Assembly (NCBI GenBank): GCA_965198025.1
Contig: OZ240237.1
Coordinates: 1,426,001-1,490,000 of the forward strand
Direction: 5' to 3'
DNA from: CAYWWM01 sp965198025
GTDB taxonomy: Bacteria > Acidobacteriota > Terriglobia > 2-12-FULL-54-10
DNA: 64,000 nucleotides
Of this stretch, positions 16,094 through 25,361 are shown in pieces; within the stretch, counting starts at the first letter, position 1, and the number at the start of each line of letters is the position of its first letter. A model generated the notes under the pieces. The model did not search any database, had not been told where the DNA came from, and saw only the letters and a program-made list of their open reading frames with translations. A program made the position numbers and the translations under genes.

Positions 16094-17403
16094 GTCTGAT
16101 TGATCTCCTGCATCTGCTAGTAATTCTCGGCAGCAGTCTTCTGCTGGTCTTGTATTCCTACGTTAACCGTTTATACAGCGAAAAGGGTCGCTTCCTGGTG
16201 CGCGGCTCAAGAGACAACGTAGAGTTCTTTGAGCAAGAGATCGAGCCTGCGCTCGGAATCAACATGGAGAAGGCCGAGCTGACGTTTCCACTGCTGGTCC
16301 AGATGGACCTGATCCTGCTGGTTCTATCTATGGCGAGCTGGAATCTTTGGCAGCCGCTGCGCTGGGATGGGCTGATCCAGGGAGGAGTTTTTCTCCTGCT
16401 GGACGTCTTATTCTGCGCCCAGATTGTTCCGTCGCTCCTGCTGACGAGCACACGTGGGATGTGGCTTAAAGCCTGGCGGAAAACCTTGCGCGTCTCGATT
16501 TTCGTGGTCTCCCCGCTGGTGGCGCTCAGCCAGATCCTGCAATCCGTCATGAGTTTGGGCAAGGAAGAAGAAGAGGGAGAGGAGCCGAGCCCCATTGAAA
16601 ACATCGAGGCCTTGATGATGGCCGGTGAAGAGGAAGGGTTTCTGGAAAAGGAAGACCGGAAGCTGATCCAGTCGGTGGTGGAGTTCGGCGACAAGACCGT
16701 CCGGGAAGTGATGACGCCGCGTCCGGAGATCGTGGCGGTTCCGGTGGAGACCACCATGGATCAGTTGAAGCAAATGCTTTCCAAACGCCGGTTTTCCCGG
16801 GTTCCCGTCTATGAAGGAGACCTCGACCACATTCGGGGTTTTGTGCATGCAATGGACCTGTTTGTGCTGAGCAACGCAGATGCTTTGAACGAGAGCATTC
16901 ACCGGCTGGTCCGACCGCTGCTGTTCGTTCCAGAGACCAAGCCCATCGCCAAGCTGCTCAAGGAGCTGCAGCAAACCACGCCAATGGCAGTGGTCGTGGA
17001 CGAATACGGCTCGGTGGCGGGCCTTGCGACGGTTGAGGACATGGTCGAGGAAATAGTCGGGGAAATCCGAGATGAGCACGAAGCGCAAGACGTAATTCCG
17101 CAAGGGGAGGGAACCTACAGCGTTCCGGGAAGCCTCGATCTGGACCGGCTTCACGATCTGTTCGGCGTCCGTTTGGGGGAAACCGGGGATGCCACTACGG
17201 TATCCGGCCTCATGACTGTTGTTCTGGGGCGAGTGCCGTCGCCGGGAGAGGTTGTTCGTCAGGAAGGTCTGCAGTTTCAGGTAACCGAATCCAACGGACG
17301 GCGGGTAGTACGGCTGCTCGTGAGCGGGCCGGTCGAGAGCCCATCGGCCTTGTTCCCCGCGCCCGATCAACATAATATTCACAACTCATCCCAGCGCAGC
17401 TAA
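16090..17403 (+). CDS. CBS-domain membrane protein, CorC/HlyC (hemolysin-like) family
   Basis: A 437-residue inner-membrane protein. There are three or four hydrophobic segments in res. 1-160 (e.g. LLHLLVILGSSLLLVLYSYV), then an acidic Glu-rich linker (EEEEGEEPSP). Two CBS domains follow at about 200-330 (TVREVMTPRPEIVAVP; QTTPMAVVVDEYGSVAGL; TVEDMVEEIVGEI), and a CorC-HlyC C-terminal domain at about 345-425. Such proteins are linked to Mg or other metal efflux. The GTG start overlaps the ybeY stop (GTGA), so the two are translationally coupled. It is part of the phoH-ybeY-era operon, a common arrangement. Confidence 0.88.
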   Translation: MSLIDLLHLLVILGSSLLLVLYSYVNRLYSEKGRFLVRGSRDNVEFFEQEIEPALGINMEKAELTFPLLVQMDLILLVLSMASWNLWQPLRWDGLIQGGVFLLLDVLFCAQIVPSLLLTSTRGMWLKAWRKTLRVSIFVVSPLVALSQILQSVMSLGKEEEEGEEPSPIENIEALMMAGEEEGFLEKEDRKLIQSVVEFGDKTVREVMTPRPEIVAVPVETTMDQLKQMLSKRRFSRVPVYEGDLDHIRGFVHAMDLFVLSNADALNESIHRLVRPLLFVPETKPIAKLLKELQQTTPMAVVVDEYGSVAGLATVEDMVEEIVGEIRDEHEAQDVIPQGEGTYSVPGSLDLDRLHDLFGVRLGETGDATTVSGLMTVVLGRVPSPGEVVRQEGLQFQVTESNGRRVVRLLVSGPVESPSALFPAPDQHNIHNSSQRS

Positions 17404-17438
17404 ATACCAATTTTCCTAACCGAACAGGACTCACATCG

Positions 17439-18404
17439 ATGAAGAGCCGCAGCGGATTTGTGACCCTCCTGGGTCGGCCCAACGTTGGCAAGTCCACTCT
17501 GCTCAATGCCCTCATCGGCTCGAAAATCTCAATCGTCACCGAGAAGCCGCAGACGACGAGAACTGCGATTCAGGGAGTGCTCACGCTCGACAGTCGCACT
17601 AACCCATTCGGTGTTACCGTTTCTCCCATTCCCAACTCCGAGGATGGCTCATCCCCGCCCATAGCGCAGGTTGTTTTCCTCGACACTCCCGGAATCATGG
17701 AACCGCGATCTGCACTGGACGAGAAGATGGTGGAGGAAATACGGGGGTCTCTCGCCGACCGGGACGTGCTGCTATTTCTGGTGGACGCTTCACAGCCGCT
17801 CGGCCGCAAGGATGAAGAGGCTCTCGAATGGGTGCGGACGGCCGGAGTGCCGTGTTTTCTTCTGCTCAACAAGATTGACCGGATCGCAAAACCGACACTG
17901 CTTCCCCTGATTGGCGGGTACCGGGAGCTATACGACTTCGCCGAGGTAATCCCAATTTCGGCGATGAGGGGCGAAAACCTGTCTCTGCTGTTAGAACTGG
18001 TTCTTGCGCGGTTGCCGGAAGGGCCGCTCTATTTCCCGCCCGAGCACTTGACCGAGCAGCCTGTGCGGTTCCTGGTTGCAGAGATTATCCGGGAAAAGAT
18101 CGGCCTAGAGACCCGCCAGGAAGTGCCGTTTTCGAGCGCTGTGCTAATTGCGCGCTTCGAGGAGAAGGAAGCTTTGACGTACATCGCGGGAGAGATTGTT
18201 GTTGAGCGTGACGGGCAGAAGGGAATCCTAATCGGGGCCGGCGGACAAAAGTTGAAGCGTATCGGGACACTCGCCCGCAAAGAGATTGAAGATCTCCTGG
18301 GCCGGAAGGTTTTCCTGGAGCTTCATGTCAAAGTGCGCGAACGATGGAGAGACAATCCACGGTTTCTGGCGGAACTCGACTGGCGGAAAATGGTGGGCGA
18401 ATGA
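17439..18404 (+). CDS. era: GTPase Era
   Basis: Ribosome-assembly GTPase that binds 16S rRNA. G1 is GRPNVGKST (res. about 13-21), G2 TTRTAI, G3 DTPG, G4 LNKIDRI, then the SAM G5 (PISAM). The C-terminal KH domain has LIGAGGQKLKRIG. 321 residues; a Ser/Pro-rich loop of about 18 residues between G2 and G3 (TNPFGVTVSPIPNSEDGSS) makes it longer than typical Era. It ends in ATGA, overlapping the start of a short frame. Confidence 0.94.
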   Translation: MKSRSGFVTLLGRPNVGKSTLLNALIGSKISIVTEKPQTTRTAIQGVLTLDSRTNPFGVTVSPIPNSEDGSSPPIAQVVFLDTPGIMEPRSALDEKMVEEIRGSLADRDVLLFLVDASQPLGRKDEEALEWVRTAGVPCFLLLNKIDRIAKPTLLPLIGGYRELYDFAEVIPISAMRGENLSLLLELVLARLPEGPLYFPPEHLTEQPVRFLVAEIIREKIGLETRQEVPFSSAVLIARFEEKEALTYIAGEIVVERDGQKGILIGAGGQKLKRIGTLARKEIEDLLGRKVFLELHVKVRERWRDNPRFLAELDWRKMVGE

Positions 18405-18598
18405 GATTGCACGTAGCAGAGTTTGCTCGGGACGGGAATCTTGCTTCTCGCCCTGCGGCATCTCTTGCGTCGCTAAAGAGATGAACAACATTGGATGTGC
18501 TCTCGAAGGGTCGGAAATTCTGGGTGTCGGGAGAGGTGGAGGAGATTGAGCAGAAGATGGAGGCCGCGGCGAAACGGCCTCTTGAAAGAACTCCTTAA
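18401..18598 (+). pseudogene. Small ORF coupled to era, interrupted by in-frame TGA
   Basis: The ATG overlaps the era stop. The frame reads MRLHVAEFARDGNLASRPAA and SLASLKR, then TGA at 18482-18484, then TTLDVLSKGRKFWVSGEVEE and IEQKMEAAAKRPLERTP before TAA. Both halves look coding-like and share one frame, giving about 65 residues if the TGA were a sense codon. I do not recognise a family. It could be a decayed gene, or just a 35-residue ORF from TTG at 18491. Confidence 0.35.
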
Positions 18599-19950
18599 CT
18601 GCTCGGCGAAATCCCGAGCGACTTCATCTTGCGGTAGAGGTGGCTTCGCTCGAGGCCGAGCGACTCGGCTGTACGGGTGACGTTGCCATGGTTTTCTTCG
18701 AGCTTTCTGACAATGAAATCGCGCTCATAGGCAGCGCGGGCCTGCTGCAGTGTAGTCGGCTCGGCGGCGCTTCGCCGCTGCCCGTCGTTCCGAAACAGGA
18801 ACGATGGCAGGTGTCTCCATTCGATCACCGGGTCAGCGATCATGATGACCAGCCGCTCGATCAGGTTCTTGAGCTCCCGAACGTTTCCAGGCCAAGAGTG
18901 AGCTTCGAGAGCCTCCAGGGTATTCGGGGCAAGCTCCTTTTGCCTCCGTCCGTACATGAGCGCAAACTCGCGCAGAAAGTAGCGGGCGAGTATAGGAATA
19001 TCCTCAACCCGTTCCCGCAAAGGGGGCACAACGAATGGGATCACGTTCAAGCGGTAAAAGAGGTCTTCGCGGAAGTTGCCGTGCGCGATCTCTTCCTCCA
19101 GGTTTTTGTTCGTGGCGGCGATGATGCGGGTATCTACGCTGACGGTGCTGAGCGAGCCCAAGGGCTCGAAGCGCTGCTCTTCGATGGCCCGCAGGACCTT
19201 GGCCTGAGTCTTGAGACTCATGTCGCCCACTTCGTCCAGAAACAGCGTTCCGCCGTCCGCCTTCGGAAACTTGCCGACCTTGTCCTCCGAGGCGCCGGTA
19301 AAGCTTCCCTTACGGTGGCCGAACAATTCACTCTCAATCAACTCTTCCGGGATCGCGGCGCAGTTGACTTCAACGAACGGCTCCTTCGCCCGCAAGCTGT
19401 GCGCATGGATGGCGTGGGCAATTAGTTCTTTGCCGGTGCCGCTCTCGCCGAAAATCAGAACCCGGCCGTTTGTCGGAGCCATCAGGAGCATCTGCTGGCG
19501 CAGAGCCTTCATGGGCATGCTGTCGCCGATGATGCGGTAGCGCTCCTCCAGTTCATTTCGTAGTTGGCGGTTCTCTTCGAGCAGCGCCTGATGTTCGAGC
19601 GCGTTCTTGAGGACGAGAAGAGTCTTCTCGATCGATAGGGGCTTTTCCAGAAAATCGAATGCGCCGATCTTTGTCGCCTTGACGGCGGCTTCAACGTTTC
19701 CATGCCCGGAAATCATGATGACAACCGCCGCGGAATGTTCGTCGTGAATCCGCTGTAGCACTTCCAGGCCATCCATGTCGTCGAGCCACACGTCGAGCAA
19801 CACTCCATGGAACGGTTCGGAGGCTAGCGCTTGCAGAGCTTCCTGCCCCGTGGCGACGGTCAGAATGCGGTAGCCCTCGTCCTGCAAAACGGCTGAGAGG
19901 GATTGTCGGATCCCCTGTTCGTCGTCCACGATCAGCAAGTACGGTTTCAT
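18595..19950 (-). CDS. Sigma-54-dependent response regulator, NtrC/NtrX type
   Basis: A 451-residue transcription activator. The receiver domain is at res. 1-120, with acidic DDE near the start, phospho-Asp in VLLDVW, and the conserved Lys in FDFLEKP. The AAA+ domain (about 145-375) has Walker A GESGTGKE, the sigma-54 loop reading GSFTGA instead of the usual GAFTGA, and Walker B GGTLFLDEVGDM. The C-terminal Fis-type helix-turn-helix is TRTAESLGLERSHLYRKM. It lies 4 bases after the stop of the histidine kinase upstream on the same strand, an NtrY-NtrX-like pair. Ser for Ala in the GAFTGA loop is seen in some family members. Confidence 0.92.
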   Translation of the reverse strand: MKPYLLIVDDEQGIRQSLSAVLQDEGYRILTVATGQEALQALASEPFHGVLLDVWLDDMDGLEVLQRIHDEHSAAVVIMISGHGNVEAAVKATKIGAFDFLEKPLSIEKTLLVLKNALEHQALLEENRQLRNELEERYRIIGDSMPMKALRQQMLLMAPTNGRVLIFGESGTGKELIAHAIHAHSLRAKEPFVEVNCAAIPEELIESELFGHRKGSFTGASEDKVGKFPKADGGTLFLDEVGDMSLKTQAKVLRAIEEQRFEPLGSLSTVSVDTRIIAATNKNLEEEIAHGNFREDLFYRLNVIPFVVPPLRERVEDIPILARYFLREFALMYGRRQKELAPNTLEALEAHSWPGNVRELKNLIERLVIMIADPVIEWRHLPSFLFRNDGQRRSAAEPTTLQQARAAYERDFIVRKLEENHGNVTRTAESLGLERSHLYRKMKSLGISPSS

Positions 19951-19954
19951 GCAG

Positions 19955-22180
19955 CTAGGCGGCGGGCGGTGTCGGCAGCTCGATGATGAACCGGGTTCCC
20001 ACAGGCTCGTTCTTCTCCGTCCGAATCGTCCCGTTGTGTTCCGAGACGATGCGATTCACGATCGCGAGTCCTAAGCCGGTGCCGCGGTTCTTGGTCGAAA
20101 AGTAGGGGAGAAACAACCTTTCCTTGGCTTCGGGCGTGACGCCGCAGCCGGTGTCGGCCACCTCGGCTTCAATGACTTCCCGCCGTGCGTCCGGACGGGT
20201 GGTGACGACCAGTTCGCGGACCAGCGATTCCTCCATTGCCTCCGCAGCGTTGTCAATCAAGTTGACAAACACCCGGCGGAACTGTTCCGGGTCCACTTGA
20301 ACAGTCGGCAGATTCTCTGCCAGGCGCGTGCGGATGCGAATTCCGTCCAGCCGCCCGTTGAACAGGTTCAAGGAGCTTTCGATGATGTGATTCAGGTTGG
20401 CGGCAGAAGGATGTGCCTCCGGCAGGCGGGCAAACTGCGCGAACTCGTCCACCAGCCGTTGCAGATGCTCAACTTCCTGCTGGATGAGACTGCAGGACTC
20501 CTGAACCACGCGGTGCAATTCCGAAGAGCCGTTCTGGGGAGCATGCCGCTCCAGCCATAAGTGAATCCGTTCCGCCGAAAGGGCTATCGGAGTGAGCGGG
20601 TTTTTGATCTCGTGTGCAACCCGCTGGGCCACCTCGCCCCAGGCGGCTGCCTTCTGAGCACGGAGAAGATCGCTCAGGTCTTCCATCACTAGAACGAAGG
20701 AATTCGCGCCGGGCTTGTGGTCCGACGGGTCGGGCGACTCACCTGACAACGAACAGACCGTGACCGCAAGGTGCAAGGTCCGATCGCCCTGCTTGACTTC
20801 CAGTTGCCGCGATGCCTGCCCGATACGGGCGGCGCGCCGGATCAGATGCCGCAGGTCTCGCCAGTTCTCGCCTGTAAACAGCCCGGCAATATGGCCCAAA
20901 TCGCCCGACTCGTGCCCGAAAAAACGGCGTGCTGCTCCGTTGCTTTCGAGGATCGTTCCGCCGCCAGATACGGTAATCACGCCCGTGGGGATGCTATCGA
21001 GGATCGCTTCAGTAAACTGCCTCCGTTGGTCAATCTCGCGGTTCATCTGTTCCAGATGAACGCGCGCCTGTTCTCTTGCAGCGCGGCCGGCTGCCAGTTG
21101 TTCAGTCATTTCATTGAACGAGCTCACCAGAACACCCAATTCGTCAGCCGCACGGGTCTTGACGCGATACGCCAGGTTGCCGCGGGAAACTTCGTGGGTC
21201 GCCTCGGCGAGGGCCTGAATCGGGACCGTCACCTGCCGCGAAAAGTAGAGTGCAAACCACGTCGCAATGAACAAGATCAGCACGGTCAGCAATAGGAGAA
21301 TCGAGAGATAGGTCGAGCGGACGGAGCGCCGCTCTTGGCTCAGTTCGCCGTAGAGAGCACTTTCCTCGTTCAGGCGAGCAGCGCTCTCGGAGATTCTCGG
21401 CGGCAGCTGGCGAGCCGCCAGCACGGTACCTATGCGCCCAGCGAGTTCAACGGTTGCCCACCCGACTGCGTAGCTCTCTTCTCCCTGATCCACGATGAGA
21501 GATCCCCTGTCACCAGCGGTCTGGCCTTCTCCGTTCGCCTGCGCGGCTCGAATCGCTTCCGAAACCTCAGGCCTGGAGCTCCGTCCGATCAGTTCTGTTC
21601 CGTCTGGACCCACGACCGCGAAGTAGTCGAGTGCTCGGGGAGGGGCATCGGAAGCAAGCTTGCGGTCCAACGCTACGGCCGCGCTGTCCAGGGTGCCAGC
21701 CGCAGCACGGACCTCCGACACAAGAATTTCCGCATCCGTTGCAGCACGGCTGCGGGCGAATTCCCTTATTTCCGCCACGAGGTCTTGTGCGTCCCGGCTG
21801 ATCGTTTCATACGGTCGACTGAACCACTTGTCGAGCGTGCGATTCAGCAGACTGTAGGAGAACAGGAAGAGAAAACAGACCGGGGCCACGGAAAGCGCCA
21901 AAGCACCAAACACAAGCTTGGTCTTAAACTTGGAGCCCAGCAGGTTCGCCCGGCGCTCCATAGTCAACTTGAACAGGCTACGGAACAGGATGAATCCGAA
22001 AATGACCAGACTCAGAAAGATCAGCGTGGATAAAACAAACAGCAGGATCACTTCCGAAGATCCGCTGGGACGGATGAAAGGCAGCTGGAAGGAGGTGAGT
22101 GCAAACAGGCTTCCCACCAGCAGCAGCACGATGACGCTGGCCGTGATGATAAAGCCGGGCCGCATGCGAGGGTCAGTCAT
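19955..22180 (-). CDS. NtrY-like sensor histidine kinase
   Basis: About 741 residues. Three or four N-terminal transmembrane segments (about res. 10-30, 40-62, 85-110) and a long extracytoplasmic region are followed by a further helix near res. 285-305. Next come a HAMP linker, a PAS domain (about 375-480), HisKA with HEIKNPLTPIALSAERI (phospho-His), and HATPase with NLIDNAAEAM, DTGCG and GTGLGLAI. It forms a pair with the downstream response regulator. NtrY/NtrX pairs sense nitrogen or redox state in Proteobacteria; here the signal is unknown. I chose ATG 22180, preceded by GAAGG, over TTG 22198. Confidence 0.9.
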   Translation of the reverse strand: MTDPRMRPGFIITASVIVLLLVGSLFALTSFQLPFIRPSGSSEVILLFVLSTLIFLSLVIFGFILFRSLFKLTMERRANLLGSKFKTKLVFGALALSVAPVCFLFLFSYSLLNRTLDKWFSRPYETISRDAQDLVAEIREFARSRAATDAEILVSEVRAAAGTLDSAAVALDRKLASDAPPRALDYFAVVGPDGTELIGRSSRPEVSEAIRAAQANGEGQTAGDRGSLIVDQGEESYAVGWATVELAGRIGTVLAARQLPPRISESAARLNEESALYGELSQERRSVRSTYLSILLLLTVLILFIATWFALYFSRQVTVPIQALAEATHEVSRGNLAYRVKTRAADELGVLVSSFNEMTEQLAAGRAAREQARVHLEQMNREIDQRRQFTEAILDSIPTGVITVSGGGTILESNGAARRFFGHESGDLGHIAGLFTGENWRDLRHLIRRAARIGQASRQLEVKQGDRTLHLAVTVCSLSGESPDPSDHKPGANSFVLVMEDLSDLLRAQKAAAWGEVAQRVAHEIKNPLTPIALSAERIHLWLERHAPQNGSSELHRVVQESCSLIQQEVEHLQRLVDEFAQFARLPEAHPSAANLNHIIESSLNLFNGRLDGIRIRTRLAENLPTVQVDPEQFRRVFVNLIDNAAEAMEESLVRELVVTTRPDARREVIEAEVADTGCGVTPEAKERLFLPYFSTKNRGTGLGLAIVNRIVSEHNGTIRTEKNEPVGTRFIIELPTPPAA

Positions 22181-22375
22181 GGAAACCTTCGTCCGCAACC
22201 ATCGCGTTCAGTATAGCACGCGCGGGGAGTCCCTGTTGGGCGCGCAAAAGGTTGTCGCAAAAGACGATGGGCAAGCCTCTGTGGCCCTTCATGGTTTCGA
22301 TAACAAGCAGAGATTGGCTCCATCGGTTTCCCGATGGGGATTATAATGCCGGGGGATTGGCCGGGCAGGCAGGTG

Positions 22376-23320
22376 ATGAAGACACATTCTACAGTAGGTG
22401 GGTTGCAGCATTTTGCAAGTCGTCTTCTGTTTGCGGCGCCGGTGGTATTCCTGGTTGTCAGCTTGGTCTTTTTCCTGATCCATCTGGTGCCGGGTGACCC
22501 GGTTCAACAAATGCTTGGCGAGCGGGCGCAGGCGGCCGACGTCGAGCGAATGCGTCGGGAATTGGGACTCGACCAGCCGGTGCTCACACAGTACGTGCAG
22601 TACCTTGGCGGTTTGCTCCGCGGGGACCTCGGCCGGTCGTTCCGCTTCAATTCTCCTGTCACAGAGATCATCCTGAGCCGCTATCCGGCGACGATTGTGC
22701 TGACTGTGGCATCCCTGTTCGTAGCGCTGCTACTTTCGATCCCTGCGGGCGTGCAGGCAGCCGTCCATCGCGGGCGCTGGCCGGATGGCGTACTGGGATT
22801 CCTCAGTTTGCTCGGGTTGTCGTTCCCGAATTTCGCCCTAGGACCTATGCTGATCCTGCTATTTTCCGTGGAAGCCGGATGGCTGCCTGTTTCCGGTTCG
22901 GGTTCGGTCCTGCATCTGATCCTTCCCGCCGTCACGCTGGGAACAGCGCTGGCGGCGGTATTAACACGAATGGTGCGCACGTCAGTTCTGGAGGAATTGG
23001 GCCAAGACTACGTGCGCACAGCGCGGGCCAAAGGCTTAAGCGAGCCCCGCATCCGCTACAAGCATGTGCTGCGAAACGGACTGATTCCGGTGGCAACGCT
23101 GGTGGGTTTGCAGTTGGGGGCGTTGCTCTCAGGCGCCATGGTGACGGAGACGATCTTCTCGTGGCCGGGAATCGGACGCCTCACCTTGCAGGCCATCAAC
23201 TCGCGCGACTACCCACTGGTGCAGGGATGTTTTCTCACGATTGCGGTCACCTATATCGTGGTGAACCTGATTACCGATTTGGTGTACGGCGTAGTGGACC
23301 CCCGAATCCGTGAAGCATGA
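22376..23320 (+). CDS. Oligopeptide/nickel-type ABC transporter permease (DppB family)
   Basis: Inner-membrane permease of a peptide-type ABC importer: six predicted helices, the family N-terminus LIHLVPGDPVQQML, and the cytoplasmic EAA loop (ARAKGLSEPRIRYKH, about res. 226-240). About 314 residues, the usual length. It pairs with the next gene, 24 bases downstream. No binding protein or ATPase gene is adjacent, so the system is completed elsewhere or is a partial set. Start ATG 22376. Confidence 0.9.
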   Translation: MKTHSTVGGLQHFASRLLFAAPVVFLVVSLVFFLIHLVPGDPVQQMLGERAQAADVERMRRELGLDQPVLTQYVQYLGGLLRGDLGRSFRFNSPVTEIILSRYPATIVLTVASLFVALLLSIPAGVQAAVHRGRWPDGVLGFLSLLGLSFPNFALGPMLILLFSVEAGWLPVSGSGSVLHLILPAVTLGTALAAVLTRMVRTSVLEELGQDYVRTARAKGLSEPRIRYKHVLRNGLIPVATLVGLQLGALLSGAMVTETIFSWPGIGRLTLQAINSRDYPLVQGCFLTIAVTYIVVNLITDLVYGVVDPRIREA

Positions 23321-23344
23321 TGAGAATTTGCAGCGAAGAATAGA

Positions 23345-24166
23345 ATGAAGCGAAATCCGCTCACCCTGGCCAGTCTGGTTATCCTCGGGATTCTTCTCCT
23401 TTGCGCAGTGGCTGCGCCGCAACTGGCGCCGCTCGATCCTTCGGCGCAGGAGCTGGCAAACCGCCTGCAGCCTCCCAGCCGCGCCCACTGGTTCGGAACC
23501 GATGAACTGGGCCGCGATGTTCTCTCGCGGGTGATTTTCGGAGCGCGCGTCTCCGTCTGGATCGGTCTCAGCGTGATCTCGATTTCACTGCTGGTGGGTA
23601 CCGGAATCGGTTCCCTGGCCGGGTTCTACGGCGGCTGGCTGGACCGGTTTCTGAACCGGATCGTTATCAACACTTTGATGGCCTTCCCAGGAGTTCTGCT
23701 GGCGCTTGCATTCGTGGCGTTTTTGGGGCCTGGAATTGGGAAGCTGATTCTGGCGCTTTCGTTAGGAGGCTGGATCGGATACGCGCGCCTGGTGCGCGGC
23801 GAGGTTCTGAAGACGCGGGAGCGGGACTATGTGCAGGCGGCGCAGGCTCTGGGCGTGCGGTCGGGTCGGCTAATGGTGGTTCACATTTGGCCGAGCGTGG
23901 TCCCGCCGGTGATGGTGCAAACCGCAATTGGGTTGGCGGCGGTGATCCTGTCCGAAGCCACGCTGAGCTTTCTGGGATTGGGTGTACCACCGCCCATGCC
24001 GACCTGGGGTGCGATGCTCAGCGACGGGCGCGCGCATGTCTTCGACGCCCCGCACCTGGTGGTGTTTCCAGCCTTGAGCGTGATGTTGGTGATTCTCTCG
24101 TTCAACTTTCTGGGAGACGCCTTGCGGGACCGTCTAGACCCACGGTTGCGAAAAGAGTTCTTCTAA
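23345..24166 (+). CDS. Oligopeptide/nickel-type ABC transporter permease (DppC family)
   Basis: A 273-residue partner permease. It has the N-terminal transmembrane helix, then HWFGTDELGRDVLSRVIFGA, a hallmark of the DppC/OppC side, further helices, and an EAA motif (AAQALGVRSGRLMVVHIWP). It ends with FNFLGDALRDRLDPRLR, typical of the family. With the preceding gene it forms a permease heterodimer. The substrate is not deducible. Confidence 0.9.
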   Translation: MKRNPLTLASLVILGILLLCAVAAPQLAPLDPSAQELANRLQPPSRAHWFGTDELGRDVLSRVIFGARVSVWIGLSVISISLLVGTGIGSLAGFYGGWLDRFLNRIVINTLMAFPGVLLALAFVAFLGPGIGKLILALSLGGWIGYARLVRGEVLKTRERDYVQAAQALGVRSGRLMVVHIWPSVVPPVMVQTAIGLAAVILSEATLSFLGLGVPPPMPTWGAMLSDGRAHVFDAPHLVVFPALSVMLVILSFNFLGDALRDRLDPRLRKEFF

Positions 24167-24302
24167 CCTCCGCACAGGAATCCCCCTTGACAGCCCTGCA
24201 GGTTTATATGATTCTTAAAGTTAAAAGTTAAATGGGCTTAATGTCGCCTTGTAGCGCAGATGAAAGGCTTGACGCTCTGAGTCCGGAAGGAGGACGAGGG
24301 CT

Positions 24303-25355
24303 ATGCGGATATCGAGAAGGGATGTGATCATCGCCGTCGGCGCGGGATTGGCTATGACGGGCTTGTGGGTGCTCGTCAGCGATTTCTTGCTACCGCCTTG
24401 GCCGGAGAGCGACCACGCAGTGTTCGCGCAGACTGTAGAGCCCGATACTACCGCAAGCCCCTACGCCGGAGGAAGCCAGCGGTATCAGTTTCATCATCCC
24501 GGAATGCCTGGGAGCGATCCAGCGCCGGTCTACAATCCGACACCGCCACCGCCGGGGCCTGCGCCGAACGGCGTGCGTGAGTACACTTTGGTTCTCGAAG
24601 AGGACGTGCCGCACGAGGTGGCGCCGGGAGTCACTATCCCCGCCTGGACTTTCAACGGTACCGTTCCCGGACCGGTGCTGCGCGTGACGGAAGGCGAGAC
24701 GATCCGGATCACGCTCGTCAACAAGGGCAAGCTGCCCCACACGATCCATTTCCACGGGATCCACCAGGCGTCAATGGACGGCGTCTTCGAGCTGGTGCCG
24801 CCGGGAGGAACCTATACGTATGAGTTCGTTGCCGAGCCGTTCGGGATCATGCCATATCACTGCCACGCCATGCCAACCACACAGCACATGCATAACGGAC
24901 TCTACGGGATGATGATTGTTGATCCCAAGGAAGGGCGCCCGAAGATGCGGGAACTGGCGATGGTGATGAGCGCGTTTGATCTCGACCGCGACGGGGAGGC
25001 GGACTTCTACTCTTGGAACGGTAAAGCCTTCCAGTACGCCAACAGCCCGATTCCGCTGGAGCTCGGTGAGAAGGTCCGGATGTATGTCGTGAACATGTTT
25101 GAGGAAGCCATGGTGCCGCACATCCACGGAAACCTCTACCAGTTCTTTCCGACGGGGACCACACTCACGCCGACCGAATACACCGACGTCAAGACGCTCA
25201 ATATTGCCGAGCGAGGGATTCTGGAGTTCGAATACAAGTATCCTGGCACATATATGTTCCAATGCCACGTAACGGAACACATGGAGGAAGGCTTAATGGG
25301 CTGGTTTCACGTCGGGACAGGCTCTATACAGTCGGCGAACCGGCCTGCCCGGTAA
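24303..25355 (+). CDS. Exported two-domain multicopper oxidase
   Basis: A 350-residue copper oxidase. The N-terminus has a twin-Arg (RISRRDVI) and a hydrophobic segment, so it is probably Tat-exported and membrane-bound. Cupredoxin domain 1 has HTIHFHGIH (res. 146-154) and YHCHAM (185-190). Domain 2 has HIHG (273-276) and FQCHVTEHMEEGLMG (319-333), the usual Cys-His-His-Met type-1 copper set. The short, two-domain form is like small laccases or nitrite-reductase-like oxidases. A Pro-rich linker lies at about res. 74-90. It starts an apparent three-gene metal cassette with a ZIP transporter 6 bases downstream and a DtxR-like regulator, so a role in Fe/Mn/Cu oxidation is likely (inference). Confidence 0.88.
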   Translation: MRISRRDVIIAVGAGLAMTGLWVLVSDFLLPPWPESDHAVFAQTVEPDTTASPYAGGSQRYQFHHPGMPGSDPAPVYNPTPPPPGPAPNGVREYTLVLEEDVPHEVAPGVTIPAWTFNGTVPGPVLRVTEGETIRITLVNKGKLPHTIHFHGIHQASMDGVFELVPPGGTYTYEFVAEPFGIMPYHCHAMPTTQHMHNGLYGMMIVDPKEGRPKMRELAMVMSAFDLDRDGEADFYSWNGKAFQYANSPIPLELGEKVRMYVVNMFEEAMVPHIHGNLYQFFPTGTTLTPTEYTDVKTLNIAERGILEFEYKYPGTYMFQCHVTEHMEEGLMGWFHVGTGSIQSANRPAR

Positions 25356-25361
25356 GCAGGT

